NCBI GenBank assembly: GCA_949505625.1
Contig: CATBQD010000004.1
Coordinates: 32,059-96,058, forward strand
DNA from: an uncultured Bacilli bacterium
GTDB taxonomy: Bacteria > Bacillota_I > Bacilli_A > RF39 > UBA660
Reading direction: 5' to 3'
DNA length: 64,000 nucleotides
Shown in pieces: positions 43,768 through 53,502 of the stretch. A program made the position numbers and the translations under genes. Under the pieces are notes generated by a model. That model was not told the DNA's origin. It worked only from the letters and a program-made list of their open reading frames with translations, and made no database searches. Within the stretch, counting starts at the first letter, position 1, and every line of letters begins with the position of its first letter.

Positions 43768-44509
43768 TATAGTGTTAGGAAGGTATTATCCAGTACGTTC
43801 TAAAATTCACACAATGAATCCTATTTCAAAACTTTTATGCATTTTTATATTTATTTTAATGACCTTTTTATCTACAACTTGGCAATTGAATCTTTTTCTG
43901 ATTATGCTTACTTTGTTATTCTTATTATTAACAAATATACCAATTATACATTATTTTAGAACTATAAAAATACTTATACCTATTTTTGTGATTCTATTCA
44001 TAATTGGAATTATTTTTCATATTCCATTATTAGATAGTTTCTTTTTTATGATAAAGATTACTTTGATATTATTTTATTTTACGATGTTAACGTTGACAAC
44101 TCCAATGACAGAGATTATTTATGGGCTTGAAAAATCTTTATGTTTTTTGAACCTATTTGGTCTTAATGTACCAGCTATTGCTCTTTCTATTACTGAAGCA
44201 ATTAGATTTATTCCCAATATGGTGGATGAAGGAAATCGTATTTTAACATCAGCAGCTAGTAGAGGTATTGATTATCATCATTCTAATGTGATGACAAAAC
44301 TTACAATTCTGAAGTCAATGAGTGGAGTAATTTTATCTTTATCAATCAAGAAATCTGAAGATTTAAGACGTGCTATGGTTTTAAGACTTTATCAACGAGG
44401 AAAGAGAACAAATTTTAGAATGAATCGTTGGAAAGCTTTTGATAGTTATATGGTGATGATATATTTGTTGGCTTTATTGGTAATTATTAAAAAGGAGATT
44501 CTAGGATGA
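43757..44509 (+). CDS. ecfT: Energy-coupling factor transporter transmembrane protein EcfT
   Basis: The membrane component couples ATPases to S components. Five to six helices are visible, and the coupling-helix motifs with Ala-Arg-Gly are SRGID and (L)RLYQRGKR. The start overlaps ecfA2 by 11 bases and the end overlaps truA by 4. Confidence 0.93.
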   Translation: MLHNIVLGRYYPVRSKIHTMNPISKLLCIFIFILMTFLSTTWQLNLFLIMLTLLFLLLTNIPIIHYFRTIKILIPIFVILFIIGIIFHIPLLDSFFFMIKITLILFYFTMLTLTTPMTEIIYGLEKSLCFLNLFGLNVPAIALSITEAIRFIPNMVDEGNRILTSAASRGIDYHHSNVMTKLTILKSMSGVILSLSIKKSEDLRRAMVLRLYQRGKRTNFRMNRWKAFDSYMVMIYLLALLVIIKKEILG

Positions 44510-45267
44510 GATATTTAATGACTTTTTCGTATGATGGTTCAAAATATCAGGGTTATCAAAAACAACTGAAAGGAAAAACAGTGCAAGAAGAAATAGAAAA
44601 AGCATTATTCAAAATAGCGGGGAATAAAATTGTATCTATTCATGCTTCTGGAAGAACTGATGCAGGTGTACATGCAATCAATCAAAAAGCTCATTTTGAT
44701 TTTAATCATGAAATAGAGATAGAACGATTAAAGTATTCCCTTAATTCAATGCTTCCAAATGATATTTTTATCAAGAAAATAGAAATAGTAGAAGATGATT
44801 TTCATGCTAGATTTGATGTGGCAAGCAAAGAATATATTTATAAATTGAATATGGGAGAATATAATCCTATAGAAAAAGATTATGTATTTCAATGCTGTAA
44901 AAAGCTCGATACAAATGAAATGATGAGAGCTTTAAAATATTTAGAAGGAACTCATGATTTTAGATCTTTTACAAAGGTAGATGAAGAAAAAGATTTTGTA
45001 AGGACGATTATTCGAACAAATTTATTAATAGATTCTAAAAATAAGAATTTCATTACTTTTGTGTTTATTGGAACTGGGTTTATGAGGTATCAAATCAGAA
45101 ATATGGTTGGAACGATCATTGAAATTGGTGAAGGCAAAAGAAAAAGCACGGATATATTAGATATTTTAAGCGCGAAAGATAGAACAAAAGCGGGAATAAC
45201 AGCTCCTTCTTCTGGTCTTTATTTAAAGAATGTTGATTATAATGATAAAAAGCGTATGAAAAAGTAA
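44506..45267 (+). CDS. truA: tRNA pseudouridine(38-40) synthase TruA
   Basis: It modifies U38-U40 in the anticodon arm of tRNAs. The catalytic Asp is in SGRTDAGVHA near residue 52, and the start YLMTFSYDGSKYQGYQ and the late FMRYQIRNMVGTI are family motifs. A length of 253 residues is normal. It shares an ATGA overlap with ecfT, the usual arrangement in Bacilli. Confidence 0.96.
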   Translation: MRYLMTFSYDGSKYQGYQKQLKGKTVQEEIEKALFKIAGNKIVSIHASGRTDAGVHAINQKAHFDFNHEIEIERLKYSLNSMLPNDIFIKKIEIVEDDFHARFDVASKEYIYKLNMGEYNPIEKDYVFQCCKKLDTNEMMRALKYLEGTHDFRSFTKVDEEKDFVRTIIRTNLLIDSKNKNFITFVFIGTGFMRYQIRNMVGTIIEIGEGKRKSTDILDILSAKDRTKAGITAPSSGLYLKNVDYNDKKRMKK

Positions 45268-45285
45268 GAAAAACATATATTTTAA

Positions 45286-45314
45286 TTGACAAAAATAAGA
45301 TTTTTTAGTACAAT
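45286..45314 (+). promoter_or_regulatory. Promoter of rplM-rpsI
   Basis: TTGACA (45286-45291), a 17-base spacer and TACAAT (45309-45314). This is a near-consensus sigma-A promoter. Confidence 0.8.
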
Positions 45315-45317
45315 GTT

Positions 45318-45402
45318 AACTGGTACATTTTAAATCTTTTCCAGATGGATCTTGGGACAATCCATTTAGGTATTGAAAAATATAAGGAAGGGAAAAATAA
45401 TT
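45318..45402 (+). promoter_or_regulatory. Probable ribosomal protein L13 leader
   Basis: The leader can form CTGG (from 45320) with CCAG (45341-45344), and ATGGAT (45345-45350) with ATCCAT (45360-45365) around CTTGGGACA. Bacillus rplM mRNAs have an L13-responsive leader with a similar position. The match to that family is by place and hairpin only. Confidence 0.5.
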
Positions 45403-45840
45403 ATGATGAAGAATTCATACATGCAAAAAAAAGAAGATATCGTTCGTAATTGGTATGTAATTGATGCTGAGGGACAAAACCTTGGTAGAGTTGCTACAAA
45501 AGTTGCGCATGTTCTTCGTGGAAAACACAAAGCTACTTACACTCCACATGTTGACTGTGGTGACTTCGTAATTGTAGTAAATGCATCAAAAGTAAATTTA
45601 ACTGGAAATAAGTTAGATGCTAAGATGTATTATAATCACAGTGGTTATACTGGTGGATTAAGAGAAAGAACAGCTCGTGAAATGAAAGAAAAATATCCAG
45701 TAGAAATGGTAGAAAGAGCTGTTAAAGGAATGCTTCCAAAAGGAAGATTAGGTCGTCAAATGTATAAAAAATTATTTGTTTATGAAGGAGAAAATCATCC
45801 ACATATGGCACAAAAGCCAGCTGAGATGAAATTAAACTAA
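45403..45840 (+). CDS. rplM: Large ribosomal subunit protein uL13
   Basis: Family motifs are [47 protein letters not shown] and [17 protein letters not shown]. The ATG at 45403 has AAGGAAGGG about 12 bases upstream, and a second ATG follows it at 45406. It forms the universal rplM-rpsI operon. Confidence 0.97.
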   Translation: MMKNSYMQKKEDIVRNWYVIDAEGQNLGRVATKVAHVLRGKHKATYTPHVDCGDFVIVVNASKVNLTGNKLDAKMYYNHSGYTGGLRERTAREMKEKYPVEMVERAVKGMLPKGRLGRQMYKKLFVYEGENHPHMAQKPAEMKLN

Positions 45841-45852
45841 GGAGGATTTTAA

Positions 45853-46263
45853 ATGGCAAAGGTTTATACAGGAACTGGAAGAAGAAAATCATCTATCGCT
45901 CAAGTTAAGATGGTTCCAGGAAAAGGAAAAATTACTGTAAATGGAAGAGATGTAAGAGAATTCTTTCCATATGAAACTAATGTTATGGATTTAAAACAAC
46001 CATTAGTTGCAACAAATAATGAAAATACATTTGATATTGAAGTAAAAGTAAACGGTGGAGGTTTCACTGGAGCTACAGGTGCGATTCGTTTAGGAATTGC
46101 TAGAGCATTATTAGAATATGATGCACCAAATGAAGCGAATGAAGATAGCTATAGAAAAATCTTAAAAAGAGCTGGATTTATTACTAGAGATTCAAGAGCA
46201 AAAGAAAGAAAGAAACCAGGTTTAAAAGCTGCACGTCGTGCACCACAATTCTCAAAACGTTAA
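45853..46263 (+). CDS. rpsI: Small ribosomal subunit protein uS9
   Basis: The start [17 protein letters not shown] and the end [17 protein letters not shown], which reaches the P-site tRNA, are canonical. GGAGG lies before the ATG. The length is 136 residues. It ends the operon before a terminator. Confidence 0.97.
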   Translation: MAKVYTGTGRRKSSIAQVKMVPGKGKITVNGRDVREFFPYETNVMDLKQPLVATNNENTFDIEVKVNGGGFTGATGAIRLGIARALLEYDAPNEANEDSYRKILKRAGFITRDSRAKERKKPGLKAARRAPQFSKR

Positions 46264-46290
46264 TTTATTTCAGATTTTACATTGTTTTGG

Positions 46291-46346
46291 AAAGCTATTT
46301 TACTCAAAGTCTTTGTATATGAGGCTTTAGGTAATAGCTTTTTTTA
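46291..46346 (+). terminator. Terminator after rpsI
   Basis: AAAGCTATT (46291-46299) pairs with AATAGCTTT (46333-46341) and Ts follow. The long loop can form an inner CTCA/TGAG hairpin. Confidence 0.7.
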
Positions 46347-46480
46347 TTTTATTGGCTTGTGAGTTAATTAATAATAAGCTAGCGGGTAACACAGTTTAGA
46401 AATTGATTCTTTAAAATACAAATGATACCTGAATACTTAAATTTGATATAATGTACTTAATTATAGAAAGAAGGATATTT

Positions 46481-47278
46481 ATGACTTTTGATATTAGAAC
46501 TATAGAAAATGCTAGAAAAACTTTAACAAGTTTAACTGGAGTATCTTTAGATATTTGGAATGAAAATTTATATAGAACAAAAGATTATAAATATGATGAT
46601 TATTTTGTTAAAGATATCATAAATACATATGGTAAAATGCCAAGCTCATATAAAGATTTTGAATTTGTCTATTTGCATGTTACTACAAGTGCTAATGAGT
46701 GTGAAACGTTTAAAAAATATGGAATATTAGATTTAAAAAATTCATATAACTGTAAAGATACTGAACTACGTGTTTTTCTTGATGAAAATGGGGTTTATAT
46801 TGATATAGAAAATTGCACGCTCACATATAAAGGACAAATTTACAATATAAGTTATAGCTCGTCTGTGCCTAAACAATGGACAAAGGAATATTCTTGCTGG
46901 CGAATAGGGAGAAAATTTTATTATGATTATACTACTTGTGGTTTTTTATCTATATGGCCAGAATCTCCTTATGGTGGTAATGTTCACTGGCGTCCAGAAA
47001 TATTAAATGATATTGATAATTTATTAAATATAGATTTATCAAATGAATGGCGTCATTCACACAGTCCTTATGAAGTAACAGCAAAAATTAAGGGAACGAA
47101 TATAGTATATTTTTGTGAAGATGATCAAAGTGAAGAGGAAAAAGTATTAGCATATTTAACATTAGCATATAATATAGCTTTTGGTTCATTAAGCGAAAAT
47201 GTAGTGTTGGTTGAAAATAATATTCAAATTCCTCCTACAGATATTGTTGAAATTAAGCAGCTTGATTATTGGAATTAA
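46481..47278 (+). CDS. Hypothetical protein
   Basis: This 265-residue soluble protein contains VYLHVTTSANECETFKKYGI near residue 67, which recalls the HxT strand and GIL helix of ADP-ribosyltransferase-like folds. It also has a long aromatic-rich middle (FYYDYTTCGFLSIWPESPYGG). The ART resemblance is weak and I would not assign activity. The ATG at 46481 has an AAGAAGGA site. A longer frame begins 30 bases upstream. Confidence 0.55.
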   Translation: MTFDIRTIENARKTLTSLTGVSLDIWNENLYRTKDYKYDDYFVKDIINTYGKMPSSYKDFEFVYLHVTTSANECETFKKYGILDLKNSYNCKDTELRVFLDENGVYIDIENCTLTYKGQIYNISYSSSVPKQWTKEYSCWRIGRKFYYDYTTCGFLSIWPESPYGGNVHWRPEILNDIDNLLNIDLSNEWRHSHSPYEVTAKIKGTNIVYFCEDDQSEEEKVLAYLTLAYNIAFGSLSENVVLVENNIQIPPTDIVEIKQLDYWN

Positions 47279-47399
47279 AGAATTAGAGACAGATTGGTAA
47301 ATGTATATGGAATGGTTATGAAGTTATTTGTAATTGTGCATACGACTCTTTTATTGGTATTTAAAAGTATACATGATATAATCTGATTAGGTGATTTCT

Positions 47400-48131
47400 A
47401 TGTTTATCAAAAGAATTGAATATGAAAAAGAAAAAATCATAAATCTAGATGAATATCCATATAATATTCCTTGTTTAAAATCACTTGATGTATTAGAGTT
47501 CCATAAACCTGTTACATTTTTGATAGGTGAAAACGGAAGTGGAAAAAGCACATTAATAGAAGCATTAGCGCTTTCTATGGGGATGAATGGAGAAGGAGGA
47601 ACTAATAATTTTAATTTTGCTACAAAAAATACAGTTTCACCATTACATCAATATATTAAAGTTATTAAAACACCTAATTTACCTCAAACAAAATTCTTTT
47701 TAAGAGCAGAGAGCTTTTATAATTTTGCGACTCGTTTGGATGAAATTGAAAAAGATAGTGGTGGGATATTTGGATATTATGGTGGAAAATCATTACATGA
47801 ACAGTCTCATGGAGAAAGCTTCATGGCAGTTATGAAAAATCGATTTGGAAGAAATGGGTTATATATTTTAGATGAGCCAGAAGCGGCTTTATCACCAACC
47901 AGACAAATGAGTTTACTTATTTTAATGAAAAAATTAATTGATGAAGGTTCACAATTTATTATAGCTACACATTCACCTATATTATTAGCTTATCCAGAAG
48001 CCGATATTTATAATTTAGAGCAAGAATTTAAAAAATGTGTATATGAAGAAACAGAATACTATCAACTTTATAAACTTTTTATTAATGACAAAGAACGTAT
48101 TTTAAAAGAATTATTACAAGATTATAATTAG
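47400..48131 (+). CDS. AAA-family ATP-binding protein (ABC/SMC-like)
   Basis: Walker A is GENGSGKST near residue 45, the Q-loop region follows, and Walker B plus the catalytic Glu are in YILDEPEAALSP, with the switch His in ATHSPIL. This is the layout of small ABC-ATPases of the AAA_21/AAA_23 type without coiled coil. They are often found in nuclease or overcoming-lysogeny-type systems, but no partner gene with such a domain is next to it. Its role is unknown. Confidence 0.75.
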   Translation: MFIKRIEYEKEKIINLDEYPYNIPCLKSLDVLEFHKPVTFLIGENGSGKSTLIEALALSMGMNGEGGTNNFNFATKNTVSPLHQYIKVIKTPNLPQTKFFLRAESFYNFATRLDEIEKDSGGIFGYYGGKSLHEQSHGESFMAVMKNRFGRNGLYILDEPEAALSPTRQMSLLILMKKLIDEGSQFIIATHSPILLAYPEADIYNLEQEFKKCVYEETEYYQLYKLFINDKERILKELLQDYN

Positions 48132-48142
48132 GGAGACAAAAT

Positions 48143-48637
48143 ATGAAAGAGCAAATTATACATCCATTTGAACCAATTTTTAATAAAGATTCAAAAGTTT
48201 TAATTTTAGGTAGTATTCCTTCTCCTAAATCAAGAGAACTGGAATTTTATTATGGACATCCACAGAACCGTTTTTGGAAAGTTTTAGCTCAAGTATTTGA
48301 AGAAGATATTCCAATTACAAATACTGAAAAAATAAAGTTCGTAAAAAAATATCATATTGCTCTTTGGGATGTTATTAAAAGCTGTGAAATAAAGGGAGCA
48401 AGTGATAGTTCTATATCAAATGTGAAAGTGAATGATATAGAGAATTTATTAAAACAAACGAACATAAAATATATTGTTACAACAGGTAAGAAGGCAGATT
48501 GGCTATATCAGAAATATTGTTATAAAGATACGAAAATAAAGTCTATTTGTCTTCCTTCTACAAGTCCTGCAAATTGTGCCATGAAAGAAGAAATATTAAT
48601 AAAAAAATATCAAATTTTAAAAGAACTCATAAAATAA
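48143..48637 (+). CDS. DNA-deoxyinosine glycosylase (UDG family 6, HDG type)
   Basis: Motif 1 appears as ILGSIPSPKSRE near residue 21, then YYGHPQNRFWKVL near residue 38, and the late LPSTSPAN is the DNA-intercalating motif 2. This order matches the hypoxanthine-DNA glycosylase family, which removes deaminated adenine (hypoxanthine) from DNA. The protein has 164 residues and follows the ATPase gene after 11 bases. The base specificity is inferred from family. Confidence 0.85.
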   Translation: MKEQIIHPFEPIFNKDSKVLILGSIPSPKSRELEFYYGHPQNRFWKVLAQVFEEDIPITNTEKIKFVKKYHIALWDVIKSCEIKGASDSSISNVKVNDIENLLKQTNIKYIVTTGKKADWLYQKYCYKDTKIKSICLPSTSPANCAMKEEILIKKYQILKELIK

Positions 48638-48721
48638 TGGAAAATTATAGAAATTTTCTTTTTTTTCGTTACAAAAACAAAATAATACGCTATAATGAAA
48701 TAAAGAATGGAGATGATAAAT

Positions 48722-49504
48722 ATGTTAGCATTAATTACAGGTGCAAGTTCTGGATTGGGCGCAGATATGGCAAGAGTACTAGCTAGAAGAGGATATAATC
48801 TAATTTTAGTAGCAAGAAGAAAAGAAAAACTAGAAAAACTAAAAAAAGAATTAGAACATCCAAAAAAGGGTTTTGGAATCGAAGCAGAAATCATTTCCAT
48901 GGATTTAGCCAGTACTTTTAATTGCATGAAATTATATAACAAAGTGAAGAAACAAGATATTGATGTTGTTATTAATAATGCAGGATTTGGTCTTTTTGGA
49001 GAATTTACAAATACAAAATTAGAAAAAGAGCTTGACATGATTGATTTAAATATTAAATCTGTACAAGCTTTAACAAAACAATTTCTAAAAGACTTTAAAG
49101 AAAAAGATAAAGGATACATTTTGAATGTGGCAAGTTCAGCGGGGTTTATGGCTGGTCCATATATGGCAACTTACTATGCAACAAAAGCATATGTACTTCA
49201 TTTAACAGAAGCAATTCATGAAGAGCTTAGAAAAGCAGGAAGTAATGTATATATAGGGGCATTATGTCCTGGTCCTGTTGATACAAACTTTAATAAAGTT
49301 GCTGGAGTGAAATTTGCGCTCCCAGGGTTAGAGAGCTATGATGTTGCGGAATATGCAATTGATAAAATGTTTAAACGAAAACTCATTATTGTTCCTGGGT
49401 TAAAAATGAAATGTGCAATTGTGGGAACTCGTTTTCTGTCAAGAAAAAGAGTAACTCGTATAGCGGGTAAGTTTCAAACGAAAAAAGAGGGAAGAAATGG
49501 TTAA
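48722..49504 (+). CDS. Short-chain dehydrogenase/reductase (SDR)
   Basis: The NAD(P) motif ALITGASSGLG is at the N-terminus, NNAGFG follows near residue 89, and the catalytic Ser-Tyr-Lys is in NVASSAGFMAG and YYATKAYV. Its length is about 260 residues. The substrate is unknown, but DltE/YqjQ-like SDRs of this kind are common in Firmicutes. The ATG at 48722 has a GGAGATGA site. It overlaps the next gene by 8 bases. Confidence 0.85.
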   Translation: MLALITGASSGLGADMARVLARRGYNLILVARRKEKLEKLKKELEHPKKGFGIEAEIISMDLASTFNCMKLYNKVKKQDIDVVINNAGFGLFGEFTNTKLEKELDMIDLNIKSVQALTKQFLKDFKEKDKGYILNVASSAGFMAGPYMATYYATKAYVLHLTEAIHEELRKAGSNVYIGALCPGPVDTNFNKVAGVKFALPGLESYDVAEYAIDKMFKRKLIIVPGLKMKCAIVGTRFLSRKRVTRIAGKFQTKKEGRNG

Positions 49505-50102
49505 TTATATTGATCAGAAAAATACTTATATTGATGATTCTGTTATTATCGGAGATGGTACAACAATTTATCCCAATGTGATATTAGAAGGAAACACGGA
49601 AATTGGAAAAAGCTGTTTCATCCATATGGGTTGTTATTTGAAAGATACAAAAGTTGGAGATAATACAGTTATTTATCAGTCTCATATTGAAGACAGTAAA
49701 ATAGGAAATAATTGTAAGATAGGCCCTTATACTCATATTCGTCCAAATTGTGTAATTGAAGATAATATTAAAGTTGGTTCGTTTGTAGAATTAAAAAATA
49801 GTAGAATTGATAATGGTTCTAAGATACCACATCTATCTTATGTTGGAGATGCAATCGTAGGAAAAAATGTAAATATTGGATGTGGAGTAATTACTGCCAA
49901 TTTTGATGGAAAAGAAAAACATCAAACTGTCATTGAAGATGGAGCTTTTATTGGATGTAACACAAATTTGATTGCTCCAATTAAATTAGAAAAAAATGCG
50001 TTTATAGGAGCAGGATCTACAATTACAAGAGATGTTCCGAGTGATACATTAGCAATCGCAAGAGCGAAAACCGTGATGAAAAAATATAAAGAAGATTGTT
50101 AG
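49497..50102 (+). CDS. Left-handed beta-helix acyltransferase resembling the GlmU C-terminal domain
   Basis: Repeated hexapeptides (for example VIIGDG, NTEIGK, AIVGKN) build a left-handed beta helix. The segments GPYTHIRPN, VGSFVELKNS, HLSYVGDA and NIGCGVITANFDGKEK are those of the GlmU acetyltransferase half, which makes GlcNAc-1-phosphate from glucosamine-1-phosphate. The N-terminal uridyltransferase domain is missing, leaving 201 residues. It may be a stand-alone transferase. A full glmU could exist elsewhere. Confidence 0.8.
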   Translation: MVNYIDQKNTYIDDSVIIGDGTTIYPNVILEGNTEIGKSCFIHMGCYLKDTKVGDNTVIYQSHIEDSKIGNNCKIGPYTHIRPNCVIEDNIKVGSFVELKNSRIDNGSKIPHLSYVGDAIVGKNVNIGCGVITANFDGKEKHQTVIEDGAFIGCNTNLIAPIKLEKNAFIGAGSTITRDVPSDTLAIARAKTVMKKYKEDC

Positions 50103-50128
50103 ATAGAAAAAATTTCTATCTTTTTTTT
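50101..50128 (+). terminator. Terminator after the GlmU-C-like gene
   Basis: AGATAGAAA (50101-50109) pairs with TTTCTATCT (50113-50121), and Ts follow. Confidence 0.8.
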
Positions 50129-50149
50129 GATAAAATTATAGTATAATAG

Positions 50150-50241
50150 GAAAAAGCAACTGAAAGTTACTACGAAAACAACCGAAACTTGGTAGAACGC
50201 AACCAACGTTCCATAGTAAAATGAAGCCAGAGGTGAGAAGA
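50150..50241 (+). promoter_or_regulatory. Structured leader with two alternative folds
   Basis: TTACTA (50167-50172) can pair with TAGTAA (50214-50219), enclosing a hairpin GAACG (50195-50199)/CGTTC (50207-50211) and a weak ACC/GGT one. An alternative pairing AACTTGGT (from about 50186) with ACCAACGTT (50202-50210) excludes that hairpin. The AGGTGAG site of the next gene follows at 50231. A TATAAT at about 50141-50146 would start the transcript just upstream. I match it to no known riboswitch. Confidence 0.4.
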
Positions 50242-51828
50242 ATGAGTTTTAATGAAAAACTTCAGAAATTGAGAAAAGCAAATGGGTTATCCCAAGAAGG
50301 ATTAGCTGATTTATTAGATGTTACAAGACAGTCTGTATCAAAGTGGGAATCGGGGACAACCTATCCAGAAATGGATAAATTGTTGTCTATGTGTAAAATA
50401 TTTAAATGTAGTTTGGATGATTTAACCAATGATGATATTACGGAAATAAAAATAGAAGATAAAAAGAAGAGCAGTATTTATACATTTGTTGATAGTGTAC
50501 TAGACTTTATTAATGAAACATATCATTTTTTTCAATCATTAACAAAAAAAGAATTAATGAGTTGTATTATTGTAATGGGAATTACTGCAGTTGTACTATT
50601 GCTGTTTCGAATTTTATTTCTTGATGTGGAAAATTTCTTTTGTAGTTTGTTGGATACTACTCATAATGATTTATTTAATTTAGGAAGTCATGTAATTAGT
50701 TTCATTATTAATTGTTGTTATTGGGGTTTATTTTTAATAATATTCTTTTATACATTTAGAGTAGTTTATTTGGAGAATGACAAATATAAAAATAGTGTTG
50801 TTCATAAAAAAGAGACAGTAGAAAAAGAACGGATTACAGAAAAAATAATTGTAGGCGAAGTTTCACCAAGAAAACTTTCAAAATCTATGACGAAAAGTTT
50901 AGATACCCTATTTCGCTTTTTAGAAAAAATTGTAATGTTTTTTGTAAAATTATGTGTCTGTTTTATTATTTTGCCAATTTTATTTATTTTATTTTTTCTT
51001 TGTGCGGCATTTTTTATTAGTTTATTTTTACTTTTTAAAGGAGTATTTTATATTAGTGTTTTGATGGGAATTCCTTTTGCAATTTTATTTTTACTAACAA
51101 TATTAGAAATATTGGTTTATATTATGACTGGAAGAAAGTCTAATGAAAAAAGATTGATGATTGCATTTATTGTATCTATTTTAGGATTAGGATCTTCTTT
51201 TGGAATCTTAATATTAGATATTAGTTCTATTTCTTATATAGATGAAATTCCAAAACAAGAAAAGATGGATACCTTAGTAAAAAATTATGATATGAAGGAC
51301 AATCTATACTTTCTATTCTCACATTCAGCGGAATATATCGTTGATAATACATTAGGAGATTCAGTTAAAGTAGAAGTTGATTATTATAAAAATTATACAA
51401 ATATTGTACTACCACCTGAAGTGAATAGTTCAATTCCATATTATGAACGCTCATATGTATTTATAAATCAACATTTACTTTCTATCTTGATTGATGATTT
51501 GTCTCATAGGAAGATTCATAATTATGAAAGATTAAATGATGTAAAAATTAGAATTTATGCAACCGAAGAGAATGTTCAAATTTTAAAAGATAATTATCAA
51601 AAGGAAGAGGCAGAATTTCAGAAAAGACAAGAAGAATCAGAAAGTGATAGAAACTATTATATGGGTGAGATTGAACGCTATCAAAATCGAATAACAGAAT
51701 TAGAAGAGGAAAAATCAACATTGGATTTTAACAATCAAGAATTAGAACAAAAAGTATCAGAACTTCAAACTGAACTAGATGAATATAAAAGAAAAGTTGA
51801 TAAATTACAAGAGATCATTACAGAGTAG
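50242..51828 (+). CDS. XRE-type HTH, multi-pass membrane and coiled-coil protein
   Basis: The N-terminal 70 residues are a Cro/C1 helix-turn-helix (GLSQEGLADLLDVTRQSVSKWESG). Then come about six membrane helices in two blocks (near residues 105-180 and 240-335), an extracellular-type region, and a C-terminal coiled coil of about 75 residues. A DNA-binding domain fixed to a membrane sensor could pass an envelope signal directly to a promoter. The trigger is unknown. The ATG at 50242 has an AGGTGAG site. A longer frame begins 21 bases upstream. Confidence 0.8.
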   Translation: MSFNEKLQKLRKANGLSQEGLADLLDVTRQSVSKWESGTTYPEMDKLLSMCKIFKCSLDDLTNDDITEIKIEDKKKSSIYTFVDSVLDFINETYHFFQSLTKKELMSCIIVMGITAVVLLLFRILFLDVENFFCSLLDTTHNDLFNLGSHVISFIINCCYWGLFLIIFFYTFRVVYLENDKYKNSVVHKKETVEKERITEKIIVGEVSPRKLSKSMTKSLDTLFRFLEKIVMFFVKLCVCFIILPILFILFFLCAAFFISLFLLFKGVFYISVLMGIPFAILFLLTILEILVYIMTGRKSNEKRLMIAFIVSILGLGSSFGILILDISSISYIDEIPKQEKMDTLVKNYDMKDNLYFLFSHSAEYIVDNTLGDSVKVEVDYYKNYTNIVLPPEVNSSIPYYERSYVFINQHLLSILIDDLSHRKIHNYERLNDVKIRIYATEENVQILKDNYQKEEAEFQKRQEESESDRNYYMGEIERYQNRITELEEEKSTLDFNNQELEQKVSELQTELDEYKRKVDKLQEIITE

Positions 51829-51888
51829 TAATACTCTTTTTCTTTGTACTTTTCATACTTTATGATAAAATACAATATGGTGATATCT

Positions 51889-53502
51889 ATGAGAGGGACG
51901 AATTTATGCTTATCATTTAATATGGAAAAGATATATGAAAATGCGAATTTCCAGATTGGAGAAAATGATAAAGTTGGTGTAGTTGGTGTTAATGGAGCAG
52001 GAAAAACAACATTATTTAAAGTTATCTTAAAAGAACAAGAGTTAGATAGTGGAAATATTATTATTTCTAAAAAAAAGCGAATTGGATATTTACCACAAGA
52101 AATTGTATTAGAAGATAAAACAACTACTGTATTTGATTATTTAATGAGTGCTCGTCCTATTGCAAAACTAAATCAAGAGTTAGAACAACTTTATATAGAA
52201 GTTGCAAATGCTAACGAAAAAGAGCAAAAAAAAATCCTCCGAAGAATAGGAGATGTACAAGAATTATTAGAATATTATGATTGTTATCAATGTGAAAATA
52301 TTTTATTTGAGTTAATTGATCATATGAACATTCATAGTGATTTATTAGATATGAAATTGGTAGATTTATCAGGAGGACAAAAGTCTAAAATAGCGTTTGC
52401 TCATCTTCTTTATTCGAATCCAGAAATTATGCTTTTAGATGAACCTACAAATCATCTGGATGTTGATACAAGAGAGTTTGTCATAGAGTTTTTAAAGAGT
52501 TATCATGGTATGGTGTTAACGATTTCGCATGATGTTGATTTTTTAGATGCTGTTACAAATAAAATTATGTATATTGATAAAATGCAGCATAATATGATTA
52601 CTTATGATGGAAATTATACAACTTTTATGAAAAAGCTAGAAAAAGAAAAAGAGGCAAAAGAAAGATTAATTGAAAAACAAGAAAAGGAAGAAGCGGAACT
52701 TCGAGAGTTTATTTTGCAGTATTCTAATTCTTCTGGGAAAAGAAAACGAATTGCGCAAAGTAGAGAAAAATTGTTAGCGAAAAAACAAAGTCAAAAAATA
52801 GAACGTGATGAAGTTAGAAAAAAGGTTCGAATCAGAATCAAACCTCTTAGAGAAGGATCTAAAATCCCTGTAAAAGTAAATAATATTACATTTCATTATC
52901 CAGATAATTCTAATTTATATCATAATCTTTCCTTTTTAATTAATAATAAAGAACGGTTTTTAATTGTTGGAGAAAATGGTGTAGGAAAATCGACGTTATT
53001 GAAATTATTAGTAGGTGAGTTAAAACCAGAGGAAGGAAACATTTGGTTTGGAAGTAAAACTGATTTGGCCTATTATGCTCAAGAACAAGAATTATTAGAT
53101 ATGAATAAAACGGTTTTGGAGAATATTGATAGAAGCGGTTATAGTGAAAAAGAGTTACGAACTTTTTTAGGTAGTTTCCTTTTTTATGGTGATGAAGTTT
53201 TTAAAAAAGTAAATGTATTATCTCCTGGAGAAAGGGCACGAATCGCACTTTGTAAAGTAATGTTACAGAAAGGAAATTTACTATTGTTAGATGAACCTAC
53301 AAATCATTTGGATCCAGAAACACAGAAAATTATTGGAGAAAATTTTAGAGATTATGAGGGATCTATTATTTTAGTAAGTCATAATCCTTCTTTTGTAGAA
53401 AGTATTGGAATTGATCGAATGCTTATTTTGCCAAGTGGGAAAATTATGAATTATAGCAAAGAAACTTTGGAATATTATTATCATTTGAATCAGAAAAATT
53501 AA
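51889..53502 (+). CDS. ABC-F family ATPase
   Basis: Two nucleotide-binding domains lie in one soluble chain without membrane segments. Walker A is GVNGAGKTT and GENGVGKST, the signatures are LSGGQKSKIA and LSPGERARIA, and both Walker B are LLDEPTNHLD. The linker (about residues 230-300) is a charged helical pair. ABC-F proteins act on the ribosome E site. Some protect against antibiotics, and the subtype cannot be fixed here. The ATG at 51889 has GGTGAT upstream. Confidence 0.9.
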   Translation: MRGTNLCLSFNMEKIYENANFQIGENDKVGVVGVNGAGKTTLFKVILKEQELDSGNIIISKKKRIGYLPQEIVLEDKTTTVFDYLMSARPIAKLNQELEQLYIEVANANEKEQKKILRRIGDVQELLEYYDCYQCENILFELIDHMNIHSDLLDMKLVDLSGGQKSKIAFAHLLYSNPEIMLLDEPTNHLDVDTREFVIEFLKSYHGMVLTISHDVDFLDAVTNKIMYIDKMQHNMITYDGNYTTFMKKLEKEKEAKERLIEKQEKEEAELREFILQYSNSSGKRKRIAQSREKLLAKKQSQKIERDEVRKKVRIRIKPLREGSKIPVKVNNITFHYPDNSNLYHNLSFLINNKERFLIVGENGVGKSTLLKLLVGELKPEEGNIWFGSKTDLAYYAQEQELLDMNKTVLENIDRSGYSEKELRTFLGSFLFYGDEVFKKVNVLSPGERARIALCKVMLQKGNLLLLDEPTNHLDPETQKIIGENFRDYEGSIILVSHNPSFVESIGIDRMLILPSGKIMNYSKETLEYYYHLNQKN

